Assembly (NCBI GenBank): GCA_033807775.1
Contig: CM066312.1
Coordinates: 27,439,696-27,503,695 of the forward strand
Direction: 5' to 3'
Origin: Saussurea involucrata
Lineage: Eukaryota > Streptophyta > Magnoliopsida > Asterales > Asteraceae
Length of the DNA stretch: 64,000 nt
Of the stretch, positions 34,526-44,554 are shown one piece after another. A program made the translations under genes and the position numbers. Every line of letters starts with the position of its first letter. Positions within the stretch are counted from its first letter, which is position 1. The notes under the pieces are model-generated. The model did not search any database. It was given only the letters and a program-made list of their open reading frames with translations, and was not told the DNA's origin.

Positions 34526-36033
34526 CTGCAGGCGGGTTGGCGAAGTTGTCGAACCCTTTGTTTCCTGAATGAAATTCCATGTCTCCTTCAAGAGTACCTT
34601 GGCGAATGGAGGTGCCTGCAGATCCTAAGTTTGCATCCAACATCGTATTTAGAGTGTCTGCAGCTGAGTCATGTACGATAAAGGGTGTCCCTGAGAAAGT
34701 TGGGAAAATTGATGGAGAGACCAAAGATTGAGTAGGAGGAATGAGGGATGAGAATGATGGTTGGGTGCGGGGTTCAGCGTTGGATCCGCTGTCAATCACT
34801 TCAGTCTGTAGAGAGGCTGAAGGCGGTGGTTCATTTCCAAGTTTATAACTTCAGCGTTTAGAGACGCTGAAGCTGGGATGGAAGGTGTGGCTTGATCAGC
34901 TGTGGCAGAGCGTACCACTGAACTTTCCATCAACTCTTCAAGATGAGTTGAGGAGTCTTCAACATGTAAATGCTGGGGGGTTGCTCCATGGTTTTTTTTA
35001 TTCTTTTGGAACCAAGTTGGGAAGTAGAGTGTTTCCTTTTGCGAGAAGGAGTGGAGGTTGCAGCGTGGGTATCAGCGGTGGGGATTTCCACTGAATGAGC
35101 TGCAGAAGTAGAAGAAGGAGGATTGAGAAGAGATAAGAGAGTAGAAACACGTACCTCGTTTTCCAGCGGCTTGAAGTCGAGTACCTTAGGGCCAACCTGA
35201 GAGAGTCTCAGATCACCCTCTGTTGGGTACCTTTCGCCAAGTCCTTGTTGAAAGACGGCACTGATGAATCTGGGATAAGGAACCCATGCAGATCTTTTAG
35301 CCATATCCAATCTGAACGCAAGGTCATCGTAGATGATTGAGGCCCAGTCAATATTTAGACCTTTCAGCAATGCATAGCCCATTGCTTGCTGAGGTTGAGC
35401 AGCTTGATCAGAGGAGCCACTCTTCGCTGTCATGCAGCTTATCAGATGTGCGAAGATGAAGTTCATCTCGCTGGGCATTTTGGACTTCTTGATCATAGTT
35501 AGTTTCTTCTTAGGCTTCTTGTCCCTTCCAGTGTCCCATGCGTAACCCATTGCATCGAAGAATAAAATGATGGCTTCCCTCTCAGCATGGTTTTTGTGGT
35601 TTGGGAGAGGTACAAAGCGGTTTTCTTTGGTAGAGGTAGGAAGGCTCAGTGGTTTCCTAATTATAGCAGGGTTGATTTTGGTGGTGCCAAATTCTGTGTC
35701 ACACAGAATAGAGTCAACGATCTTCGTTGGGTCTTTGGCATGGGGCACCTGAGCTCTTCTGGCAGTATACCAGAACTCAGATAGTAGAAATTGATGAGCA
35801 GGGGGTGTAATGGTCAGGGCTGTGGATAAGCAACATGTTTTGAGATAGTTCACAGCATCATCTAGATGTGTGACTTGCTTTTGAGGAGGAAACTCGAAAA
35901 GCGCATGAAGGTTGTTTGATTTTGAAAAATCGATTTCCTCAAGCATGAACTTGACCTGAGGAGCTTTGACAAGAGTCACTTTCTTTGCAGCCGTGGATTT
36001 CTCAGCGGTAGGAGCAGGATTAGAAGATGTCAT

Positions 36034-36498
36034 TTTCTGTTTAACATATCAACCATGAACATAGATAAAGAATAGTCTTAATGTGAAAGATTTTCCAATA
36101 AGATGTTTTCCGATTTTTGTCCATTTCATTCAGACAGAAATGTCTTAATGCAGATTAGGGTTTTCTTGTTTGTAAAAGAAAAACAAACCCTGTAAAAGTC
36201 TTGTTTTCCATTTTCCTTTAGATAAGGATTCTGGAAAAACAAATGAAGAACAAGTTTAAGATTTTGAGTTTTAAACTTGAAGAACAACCATGAAAAGGTT
36301 GTGTTCATAAAACCATGAAAGAAATGATTTCATTTTAGAAAAGGTTTCTTTTGTTTGATCTTTTAAAAGCAATAAGAAGATCAGAAACAAGTTTTGTAGG
36401 TAAATAATAAGAATATTAACCTGGTAATCGAAAAAGGAGATGAACAGATTTCTGGAAATAAGCAACAGTAAATCTTTTCTTGCTTGGAGAAGAAGTTC
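36034..36498 (-). other. B late-ORF leader, left side of the C insertion
   Basis: AT-rich untranslated leader upstream of the ATG at 36033. It resumes at 50019 after C. Short reading frames at 36126-36465 have no conserved counterpart. AGTTC (36494-36498) is the left target duplication of C. Confidence 0.7.
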
Positions 36499-37028
36499 TG
36501 TTAGATCTGAAGTTTTGTCAATAAACCAAGTGTTGAAGATCTGATAAGAAGACTCAGATGTTCTGAGTAGAGAAGTCAGAGGTCTGACTGTGAAAGCTCA
36601 GAAGTATTGATCAGTGAAATCAGAAGTCTGGAAAGAGAAGTCAGATGTCTGAGTTAAGGAGTCAGAAGATCTGAGAAGCTTTATCAGAAGAATGTTCAGA
36701 AGTTCTGAACTACCTGTTCAGAACTTATGACGAGATACTTTACTTAGTATTTTATAAACTAATTAGGACACGTGTTATGTTCTTATTAGTCTTTCTTATT
36801 TGTACTGTAGCTTTAAGATGTCCGTTGCAGTATAAATAGTAGTTAGCTCTATGTTGCTAACTGATTGATTTTTCCCGTATAACTTTGTATTCATTCTTTG
36901 TAATCTTTGAGATTCTCTCTCTCTTAGATCTGTAATTCTGTTCATCATTGAATACAATTGGGCTTGATCATACAACTTCTCAATTACTGCTTTCTATATT
37001 GATTGTAAGATTAGATCCTGTTCTTTCA
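36499..37028 (+). repeat. C 5' LTR
   Basis: 530 bp, TGTTAGATCTG...TTCTTTCA. TATAAATA is at 36831-36838 and a CACGTG core near 36770. Near-palindromic CAGAAGTCTG-type words fill 36550-36725. The first is the likely promoter of the genomic RNA. Confidence 0.96.
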
Positions 37029-37030
37029 AT

Positions 37031-37043
37031 TGGTATCAGAGCC
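37031..37043 (+). other. C primer-binding site (tRNA-iMet)
   Basis: TGGTATCAGAGCC starts two bases after the LTR end. Confidence 0.95.
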
Positions 37044-37236
37044 AATCAACAAACAAATTCGTTCAAGATTGTTATAGCGAAGATCAATTGATCAATTTCT
37101 TGAAGATTTCTTGATTCATTCAAAATTCGATTCCGCTGCTAGGGCTAGTTCTTGAATTCTTGGGAATTCTTGAATTACCTGTTACATTTCGATCAAGAAA
37201 CTCGAATTTGTCTTTCTGTTGAATTTTCTTACAATC

Positions 37237-40200
37237 ATGTCTTCTAAAGAATATCTAGCCATGGGATCTGAAACCAAACCGCCTGTTCTTATACCAGAAG
37301 AGTATCAGCAATGGAAAATCCGAATGATCCAATTCCTAGACAACATTGATGAAAACCTTATGATCTCTATTCGAGAAGGTCCAATTGAAGTGTACATCGA
37401 TGTTGCTGCAACTCCTGCTACAGAGACAACTCCAGAAATTCCAGCAACCAGGGTGAAAAAGAGTTATTCCCAATACACAGCTGAACAGAAAAATAGGCAT
37501 GCTATTGACAAAAGAGCAATTACTTTGATGACTTTGGCTGTCCCAAATGAGGTTCTTAACAGGATTGACAGTGGATCATCAGCTAAAGAAATGTGGGACG
37601 AATTGGAAAGGCAGATGCTAGGAACAGTAAGATCTATTCAGGCAAAGTTAAATCAAAGCATAAATGCTTATGAAAGGTTCAAAGCAAAAGAGTCAGAAAG
37701 TTTGACACAGACATACAGTAAATTTTGCACTATTCTAAATGACTTGAGAAGAAATGGACTGAAGAAAACGAAGTCAGAAATAAATTACAAATTTCTGAAC
37801 AGTCTAAATTCAGAATGGTCATCATTTGCCATAAGTCTGCAAATGAACAAGGATATGTGTGAAGAAGACTTAAATGATCTGTTCTGTGTTCTTAATCAAC
37901 ATGAAGATTCTGTCAAGTTAGTTGTGGAAGAGAAGAAAAATGTTGCTGATCAGTTAGCATTCTTATCAAAGTCCAAAGCAATCAAAGCACCCAAAAAGAC
38001 TGCATATCTATCAGAGATACCTAATCTGGAAGAATCTGACAAGGAAGAAGGATCAGAAGATGATGAAGATATCAAGATAATGGCTGAGAAACTTTCTTTG
38101 TTGACAAATACTTTCAACAAAAGGTATGGGAAGGGTAGATTTCAAGGAAATTATAAGAGAGTTGGGAGTTCAGATTATAAGAAGAAAGAAGACAGAGAAG
38201 AAAATAAGTTTGAAAAGAGAGTAGAGAGAAGTGAAGAAAACAAAGAAGAGAAGGATGAGAGAAAAGAAAAGAATATGTGTTTCAAATGTGGAAAATCTGG
38301 CCACTATGCTAAGGATTGCAAAGTTAAAATTGTAAAAGACTATGAGTACTACACCAAGAAGGCTCAACTTGCAAAGAAGAGAGATGATAAAATTGCTTTG
38401 TTGGCTGAACAAGAGAATTGGTTGTACTATACTTCTGATGAAGATGATCATATCAACTTTCCACAGATGCAGAGCTATATGGCAAAAATGAGGAATGAGG
38501 ATGATTCTGATTTTGAAGATGCTGATTCTGAGTCATCTGCTGAGGTACATTCTTCACTTGAATTAGAGTTAATGACACAGATTGGTGAAATGAAAACTGA
38601 ATTTGCTAATCTAAGAAAACAGATAAAAGGAGAAAGAAATTTGGTTAACAAATTCAGAATTGAAAAAGAAGTAATAAAAGAACAATATGAAGAATCTGAG
38701 GCTGAGAAACAAAAAGTTAAAGATGAAAATTCTGAATTGATGAAAAGGCTTTCTGAACTAAAAGTTGAGTTTTCAAAAATAAAAGATGAAAAAGGTGATT
38801 TACAAATAAAATTTGATATGTTATTTGAAGAAAGAAAGAATTTATACACCAAAATTAAAGAATTAGAAGATCTGAATTTGAAAAGGGGTCAGACTCAGCA
38901 AACACTAAATCTTTTATTAAGCAATGTTAAAGATACAAGATTTTACAACCCAAAGAAGGGATTGGGATTGGAAGAAAATGTCACTTTAAAAAGAGCTCCA
39001 ATCAACTTGTATGAAAAACTTCAAGTTTCTAAGCCAAAAATTCCAGAAATTGTTGAAGTTTTCATAAGACCTACTAGTTCTATAACAAGTTCTGACAATT
39101 TGCAAAGACCAAACTCTAAAAAGTCAGATGAGAAAATTTCTGAATCTAAAACAGAAAAGTCAGTTGGTTCAGAAGAAAAGGTTAAGGAAGAAGTTTCTAA
39201 ACAAACAGATGAGAAGCCAAGATACAATGATACTAAATTCAAATATGATTCTTTAAATATCAGCTACAAAAATAAACAACCAAGTTTTTCATATCATGAC
39301 ATTGAGAGCATATTTGACACAAGTAAAAATTCTGAAACAGTCAATCAAAAGTCTAATACTTCTAGTCAGGATTCTGAACTCTGTAGTCAGAATTCTGAGT
39401 CTAAAGATCAGACATCCGAGTCTGTAAATCAGAACTCTGACTTAGGTAGTCAGAAGTCTGATTCAACTGGATTTTCTGAAACAAAATCAGATGAATTTTT
39501 ACAACTTGAAAAGAGATTTAATCTTGTGAGTCAAGAACTTGAGGACTTAAGGAAAACTTATGATGAACTTGAAAATGATTTCTGTGAGGTGGATATTAAA
39601 CTTGAAGAAGCTTTGAAAGAAAAGAATATTTTTATTCAGAAAATAACAGAGCTTGAAAAACTGAAGACTGAGTATGATATTTTTAAAATTAATGCTTCAA
39701 GAGAAAATGATAAATTCTTTAATGAATCAAGTACATATGAAAAAGGTGAATCATCTAATTCTTCTAACAAAAAGAACTTGAATTTTTCAGAAAAAGAAGA
39801 AAGCAAAAGGAAAGATGATCTTGCAAAGTTGAATGATCTAAAAAGGGATATTGAGAAGCTTAGAATGCAATCTACGTCTGAACTCAAAGCTAGAAATTCT
39901 TGTAATAAGGGCAATTGTACTCTGAACAATATCAATAAAAATGAAATGGTCTATGTTTCAAATTTATTGTCACTTGCAAAGAAAAATCTTATTTGTGTTA
40001 GATGTAAAAATGATTCATTTCAATATTCTCATAAATGTCAAGTCAAAATAACTTCTGTTTCATACATAAGAAAAGATATTCAGAAAATTTCTGTTCCTCA
40101 AAATACAGAAAAGAAGAAAATTTTTGTTCCTCAGACTCAGAAGAAAGAAAAGATAAAAGAAAAGAAAGTTGAAAATATAGCAAAACCAAAAGCTACAAAT

Positions 40201-40377
40201 CTCAAAAAGAATTTGAACAAGCTTGTAAGAAGAAAATGTTCTGACTTCATAAAAGTTCAAGGAAAGTGGTGTTTGAAGAAAGATTTTGAGTGGAGAGTAA
40301 AAGGTACTAATGTTAAATCCAATGACAAAGCTAACAAAAATGGACCCATTCCAAAATGGGTACCTAAACCTAACTGA
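37237..40377 (+). CDS. gag: Gag of C, 1,046 residues, intact
   Basis: The start is the ATG at 37237 (MSSKEYLAMGS); in-frame triplets upstream have no ATG. Residues about 10-240 match the copia gag (UBN2-type) domain: YQQWKIRMIQFLD, MWDELERQ, and a C-terminal helix. A CCHC knuckle CFKCGKSGHYAKDC is at residues 348-361 (38278-38319). The long tail is unusual. It has a coiled coil at about 437-548, a repetitive Gln-Asn-Ser-Glu stretch at about 702-745, a second coiled coil at about 752-816 and a CX2CX8HXC cluster at 920-934 (39994-40038). It ends KWVPKPN at TGA 40375-40377. Gag builds the virus-like particle. This is far longer than ordinary copia gag but in keeping with Sireviruses. Confidence 0.93.
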   Translation: MSSKEYLAMGSETKPPVLIPEEYQQWKIRMIQFLDNIDENLMISIREGPIEVYIDVAATPATETTPEIPATRVKKSYSQYTAEQKNRHAIDKRAITLMTLAVPNEVLNRIDSGSSAKEMWDELERQMLGTVRSIQAKLNQSINAYERFKAKESESLTQTYSKFCTILNDLRRNGLKKTKSEINYKFLNSLNSEWSSFAISLQMNKDMCEEDLNDLFCVLNQHEDSVKLVVEEKKNVADQLAFLSKSKAIKAPKKTAYLSEIPNLEESDKEEGSEDDEDIKIMAEKLSLLTNTFNKRYGKGRFQGNYKRVGSSDYKKKEDREENKFEKRVERSEENKEEKDERKEKNMCFKCGKSGHYAKDCKVKIVKDYEYYTKKAQLAKKRDDKIALLAEQENWLYYTSDEDDHINFPQMQSYMAKMRNEDDSDFEDADSESSAEVHSSLELELMTQIGEMKTEFANLRKQIKGERNLVNKFRIEKEVIKEQYEESEAEKQKVKDENSELMKRLSELKVEFSKIKDEKGDLQIKFDMLFEERKNLYTKIKELEDLNLKRGQTQQTLNLLLSNVKDTRFYNPKKGLGLEENVTLKRAPINLYEKLQVSKPKIPEIVEVFIRPTSSITSSDNLQRPNSKKSDEKISESKTEKSVGSEEKVKEEVSKQTDEKPRYNDTKFKYDSLNISYKNKQPSFSYHDIESIFDTSKNSETVNQKSNTSSQDSELCSQNSESKDQTSESVNQNSDLGSQKSDSTGFSETKSDEFLQLEKRFNLVSQELEDLRKTYDELENDFCEVDIKLEEALKEKNIFIQKITELEKLKTEYDIFKINASRENDKFFNESSTYEKGESSNSSNKKNLNFSEKEESKRKDDLAKLNDLKRDIEKLRMQSTSELKARNSCNKGNCTLNNINKNEMVYVSNLLSLAKKNLICVRCKNDSFQYSHKCQVKITSVSYIRKDIQKISVPQNTEKKKIFVPQTQKKEKIKEKKVENIAKPKATNLKKNLNKLVRRKCSDFIKVQGKWCLKKDFEWRVKGTNVKSNDKANKNGPIPKWVPKPN

Positions 40378-40388
40378 TCTTTTTGCAG
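40366..40388 (+). promoter_or_regulatory. Gag-pol junction with splice-acceptor-like signal
   Basis: CTAAC (40370-40374, branch-point-like, overlapping the gag stop) is followed by TGATCTTTTTGCAG ending at 40388, just before pol codons GGC TGT CAT. Pol here is in a different frame from gag. A1 (58149-58168, minus) has CTAAC then TAATTGTTTTTGCAG, and B (53792-53813, minus) has CTAATCTTCC...ATGCAG, both with a gag TAA. Confidence 0.55.
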
Positions 40389-43300
40389 GGCTGTCATGTG
40401 TGGTTTTTAGATTCAGGAGCTTCAAGACACATGACAGGTCAGAAGTCTTTTCTATCAAACTTCACAGAAAAGGCTGGAGAAGCAGTAAACTTTGGAAATA
40501 ACAGCAAAGGACAAGTCAAAGGTTATGGGGATTTAACTAAAGGGGATCTGACTATCCAAAAAGTTTTCTATGTTGAAGGATTACAGCATAATCTTTTCAG
40601 CACAAGTCAGTTTTTAGACAGTCTTTGTCAAATTAAGTTTCAAATAACAGGTTGCATGATTTTAACTGAAAATGATGTTAAAGTCTTCTGGGCCAAAAGA
40701 CATATGGACTTATTTGTAGTTAATTTTTCAAAATTGAAAACATTAAATACAGTTTGTCTTTTATCAAAATCAACTACAAATGAATGCTGGCTTTGGCACA
40801 GAAGATGTTCTCATCTGAATTTCAAAGATCTTAATAATCTCGTTGCAAAACATCTGGTTAAAGGCTTACCAAAGCTTAAATTTGAAAAAGAATCATTATG
40901 CTCAGCTTGTGAAATGGGCAAGATGAAAAAGAGTTCTCACAAATTAAAAATGGACTCATCTTGTAAAGCACCATTAGAAATGATTCATACTGATCTTTGT
41001 GGTCCAATTTCAGTTCAATCTATGGGAGGAAAGAAATATATGCTTGTGATTGTTGATGAATTCTCCAGATACACATGGGTTGAGTTCCTAAGAGCTAAGT
41101 CAGAAGCTGCTACTATATTGATAAATTTTATCAAAAGGATTCAAGTTCTCTTACAACTTCAAGTTCAGAAAATCAGAAGTGATAATGGAACAGAGTTCAG
41201 AAATGAGACTCTTCAGAATTTTTTAGAAAGTTCTGGGATTTCTCACAATTTTTCTGCTATCAGAACTCCTCAACAAAATGGTGTTGTTGAAAGGAAGAAT
41301 AGAACTCTAGTTGAAGCTGCGAGAACAATGCTGGCTTATGCAAATCTTCCTACTTTCCTATGGGCTGAAGCAATTGCAACTGCTTGTTTTACACAAAATA
41401 GAACTTTAATCAATAAGAGATTAAATAAGACTGCTTATGAACTGATAAATAAAAGAAAACCATTAATCAAATTCTTTCATGTTTTTGGTTGCAGGTGCTA
41501 TGTTCTTAGAGACAGAGAAAATTTTGCCAAATTCGATAAAAAGGCAGATGAAGGATACTTTGTGGGTTATTCTTTAACTTCCAAAGCATTCAGAATCTAC
41601 AATAGAAGAACCAAGAGGATGATGGAGAGCATAAATGTAACTTTTGATGAAGCCAGAATGCGGACTTCTGAACAAGACAGTTCAGAACTCATGCTGAACA
41701 AGACAAAAATGACTTCTGATACAGATTCTAATCCTATTTGTTCAGAACTCAATTTACTGTTTAAGGATGCTTTTAGTGAACTAATTTCTGATTCTTATGC
41801 AGAATATGAAAACCCAAAGATGGTCAAAGAGATGAAAAATAAGACTCCAGAAATAGTTCAATCAACTGTAATTTCTGACAAAGGTCCATCAGAGGAATGT
41901 CCAAATCTAATACATACAAGTGGTGAAAATTCTGAACCTTTTAATCAGAATTCTGATTCTTGTACTCAGAACTCTGAACAAGTCACTCAGAATTCTGACT
42001 TCATTAATCAGAACCCAAACTTGGATATGACTCCTATTCATACATCAGAACAAGGAGACAGTTCAGAATTACAAGCAATCATTGATGAGAATGATGCAAA
42101 CAACAATTATTCAGAGATTGATGTACTTCCTAGTGCAAATAAATGGACTAAAAATCATCCTATTCATCAAGTAATAGGTGATCCTTCAGCAGGAGTAAAA
42201 ACCAGATCAACTACAGCAAATGAAGCAATGTTTGCTGGTTTCTTGAGTGTAATTGAACCAAAGAAAGCTAATGAAGCCTTAGAGGATCCAGACTGGATTT
42301 CAGCAATGCAAGAGGAATTGCTTCAATTTGAAAGAAATAAAGTCTGGAGACTCATCCCAAAGCCTGAAGGTAAATCTATTATTGGAACTAAATGGGTGTT
42401 TAGAAACAAAAAGGATGAATCAGGTGTTGTCATCAGAAACAAGGCAAGATTGGTTGCTAAGGGATACTGTCAACAAGAGGGAATTGATTATGATGAGACA
42501 TTTGCACCAGTGGCAAGAATAGAGGCAATCAGAATATTTTTAGCCTATGTTGCACATAAAAATTTCAAGGTGTATCAAATGGATGTCAAATCAGCCTTTC
42601 TAAATGGCAAACTTAATGAAGAGGTGTATGTCCATCAACCTGAAGGTTTTGTTGATCCAGAATTCCCTGATCATGTTTATATTTTAGACAAAGCTTTATA
42701 TGGTCTAAAACAAGCACCACGAGCCTGGTATGACACTCTTACTAAACACTTGTTAGGTTCAGGATTCAAGAAAGGTAAGATTGACACAACTTTGTTTTTA
42801 AAGAAACAGGGTGATGATTTGATTCTGATTCAGATTTATGTTGATGACATAATATTTGGTTCTACCAGTCCAGAATTATGTGATAATTTTTCAAAAATCA
42901 TGTCATCTGAATTTGAAATGAGCATGATGGGTAAACTGAATTTTTTCCTTGGTCTTCAAGTCAAACAATTACCAAAAGGTATTTTTATAAATCAAGGAAA
43001 ATATGTCAGAGATATTCTGAAAAAGTTCAAAATGTCTGATTGTGCTTCTATGAGAACACCTATGGCAACTAACATAAAGTTAGATGCTGATCTCAAAGGT
43101 GTTTCAGCAGATATCAAACTTTATAGAGGCATGATTGGATCATTACTTTATTTGACTGCAAGTAGACCAGATATCATGTTTTCTACATGTTTCTGTGCTA
43201 GATTTCAATCTAGCCCGAAAGAATCACATATGTTGGCTGTCAAAAGGATTTTAAGATATCTCAAAGGAACACCTGATCTAGGTTTATGGTATCCAAAAGA

Positions 43301-43784
43301 AACTGACTTCAAATTGACTGCTTTCACTGATGCTGATCAAGCAGGAAGTAGGTTGGACAGAAAGAGTACATCTGGTGCTTGTCACTTTTTGGGAGATAAA
43401 ATAGTGAGTTGGGCATCAAAGAAGCAGAATTGTGTATCCACTTCAACTGCTGAAGCAGAGTATGTTGCTGCCGCTGCTTCATGCTCTCAAACATTGTGGA
43501 TGAGAACACAACTCATGGACTATGGATATCAGCTTAACAAGATTCCCATCTATTGTGACTCAGAAAGTGCAATTGCCATTACTCAGAACCCTGTTCAACA
43601 TTCAAAGACTAAACATATAGATGTGAGGTATCATTTTATAAAGGACTATGTGGAAAAAGGAACTATAGAGATGCACTTTGTGCATACAAAATATCAATTG
43701 GCTGACTTGTTCACAAAGCCTCTTGATCACAAAAGGTTTTCTTTTCTCATATGTAAAATAGGAATGCTTAATCTGCCTCATTAA
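40374..43784 (+). CDS. pol: Pol of C (protease, integrase, RT, RNase H), intact
   Basis: The frame is open from 40374 and has no ATG at its start, so it must be expressed by splicing or recoding. Protease has DSGASRHMTG (40410 onward). Integrase has the HHCC zinc part (HRRCSHLN to CSACEMGK, about 40795-40920) and core acidic residues in IHTDLCGP (about 40985), SDNGTEFRN (about 41180) and NGVVERKNR (about 41280). A variable linker carries a QNSE repeat (41935-42010). RT spans about 42280-43050 with YVDD at 42837-42848. RNase H (about 43190-43640) has TDADQAGSRLDRKSTSG and TAEAEYVAAA. All catalytic motifs are present. It ends in TAA at 43784. Confidence 0.94.
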   Translation: MIFLQGCHVWFLDSGASRHMTGQKSFLSNFTEKAGEAVNFGNNSKGQVKGYGDLTKGDLTIQKVFYVEGLQHNLFSTSQFLDSLCQIKFQITGCMILTENDVKVFWAKRHMDLFVVNFSKLKTLNTVCLLSKSTTNECWLWHRRCSHLNFKDLNNLVAKHLVKGLPKLKFEKESLCSACEMGKMKKSSHKLKMDSSCKAPLEMIHTDLCGPISVQSMGGKKYMLVIVDEFSRYTWVEFLRAKSEAATILINFIKRIQVLLQLQVQKIRSDNGTEFRNETLQNFLESSGISHNFSAIRTPQQNGVVERKNRTLVEAARTMLAYANLPTFLWAEAIATACFTQNRTLINKRLNKTAYELINKRKPLIKFFHVFGCRCYVLRDRENFAKFDKKADEGYFVGYSLTSKAFRIYNRRTKRMMESINVTFDEARMRTSEQDSSELMLNKTKMTSDTDSNPICSELNLLFKDAFSELISDSYAEYENPKMVKEMKNKTPEIVQSTVISDKGPSEECPNLIHTSGENSEPFNQNSDSCTQNSEQVTQNSDFINQNPNLDMTPIHTSEQGDSSELQAIIDENDANNNYSEIDVLPSANKWTKNHPIHQVIGDPSAGVKTRSTTANEAMFAGFLSVIEPKKANEALEDPDWISAMQEELLQFERNKVWRLIPKPEGKSIIGTKWVFRNKKDESGVVIRNKARLVAKGYCQQEGIDYDETFAPVARIEAIRIFLAYVAHKNFKVYQMDVKSAFLNGKLNEEVYVHQPEGFVDPEFPDHVYILDKALYGLKQAPRAWYDTLTKHLLGSGFKKGKIDTTLFLKKQGDDLILIQIYVDDIIFGSTSPELCDNFSKIMSSEFEMSMMGKLNFFLGLQVKQLPKGIFINQGKYVRDILKKFKMSDCASMRTPMATNIKLDADLKGVSADIKLYRGMIGSLLYLTASRPDIMFSTCFCARFQSSPKESHMLAVKRILRYLKGTPDLGLWYPKETDFKLTAFTDADQAGSRLDRKSTSGACHFLGDKIVSWASKKQNCVSTSTAEAEYVAAAASCSQTLWMRTQLMDYGYQLNKIPIYCDSESAIAITQNPVQHSKTKHIDVRYHFIKDYVEKGTIEMHFVHTKYQLADLFTKPLDHKRFSFLICKIGMLNLPH

Positions 43785-43799
43785 AAAAAAAATCTTAAA

Positions 43800-44050
43800 A
43801 ATGCTAAATTTTTCTAAGTAAAATTGTCTGAGTAGTGTACTCAGAACTCTGAGTCTTAAGAATCAGAATTTCTGAGTACTAAGATCAGAACTTCTGAGTC
43901 TTGAGTTCAGAATCTCTGAGTATTGAGTTCAGAACTTCTGAGTCTTAAGATCAGAACTCTGAGTCTTGAGTTCAAAACTTCTGAGTCTTGAGGTCAGAAC
44001 TTCTGAGTCTTGAGATCAGATCCTCTGAATCTTACGGTCAGAGATTCTAA
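43800..44050 (+). repeat. C array of palindromic CTCAGAAnTTCTGAG words
   Basis: At least eight imperfect units of about 21-24 bp (TCAGAACTTCTGAGTCTTGAG type) follow pol. CTCAGAACTTCTGAG is a palindrome apart from its centre base. The array is non-coding. The same word recurs in the LTRs and inside gag and pol. Confidence 0.8.
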
Positions 44051-44152
44051 GTCAATACATCAGTAATCTAGCTTTCAAAAATTTATTTTTGAGAAATTAA
44101 AATACTTCATCTCATCTTTATGTATCATTAATAGTCAAATGCATGCTCAAGT

Positions 44153-44163
44153 CAAGGGGGAGC
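44153..44163 (+). promoter_or_regulatory. C extra polypurine tract after pol
   Basis: CAAGGGGGAGC, followed by an inverted repeat AGCATCA...TGATGCT (44161-44197). The same arrangement is at 61345 in A2 and at 57881-57890 (minus) in A1. Confidence 0.7.
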
Positions 44164-44239
44164 ATCAAAATTCCTTTGGAAATCATTCTGTGATGCTTAA
44201 AAGATTTGCTTTCATTTTCTATCTCTGATTATTCTAAGA

Positions 44240-44460
44240 AGAACAAGCTTTTCATGATAAATTTTGTTGTTATTCAAACTATATCTGAATTAAATTTTTT
44301 TCAGATATAAGAGTTTAAATGATTTTTTAATTCATCATAATATGAACAGAATTTTGATGATAAAAAGTGTTTATATCTGTTCAAACCTCTTATGAATAAT
44401 CAAAATGTTTTATATTTGTCAGAAGTTGATTTTAAATGACATTTTGGTTACAAGGTAAAA
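44240..44460 (+). repeat. C post-pol tandem duplication (~120 bp unit)
   Basis: Two diverged direct units each run GAACA(A)G...TGATGATAAA...TTCAAAC...ATTTAAATGA-like. A2 has the same pair at about 61433-61665. No coding potential. Confidence 0.55.
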
Positions 44461-44554
44461 TTCTTCTGAGAAGAACAATCAGATATCTGATAAAGAAAAG
44501 TCAAAACATCTGAGCGTGTTATTCAGATCTTTGACTTGAGTCAAAATTCTATCC

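Larger units (their letters stand above)
31984..36033 (-). pseudogene. Late (env-position) ORF of B, intron-bearing
   Basis: ATG is at 36031-36033 (MTSSNPAPTAEK) and the stop TAG at 31984-31986. The N-terminal block has LLSEFWYTARR (about 35780) and CMTAKSGSSDQ (about 35405-35440). A basic patch with KRKHSTSQLGSKRIKK follows (about 35000-35050). A long coiled coil (about 34060-34430) is followed by an acidic Asp/Glu tract (33545-33620). The C-terminal block has VFREDKTKQTFY and FSEWLEL (about 32540-32640). The exon frame is open from 34799 to the donor at 33389. Downstream of the acceptor at 33232 it continues with one stop at about 32881. Other breaks lie at 34800-34930. The leader is interrupted by C. 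Function unknown. Confidence 0.72.

Noticed and set aside
40372..40386. A -1 frameshift as the way C makes pol
   Set aside because: There is no slippery heptamer or clear downstream stem, and A1 and B have pol in the gag frame, so a conserved frameshift is unlikely. It is not excluded for C alone.
40060..40458. A 132-residue minus-strand frame at the gag-pol junction of C
   Set aside because: Antisense to gag and protease, with low-complexity Phe/Leu content from AT-rich coding DNA.
43800..44050. A CRISPR-like array
   Set aside because: The repeats are imperfect, adjacent and palindromic without unique spacers, in a eukaryotic retroelement.
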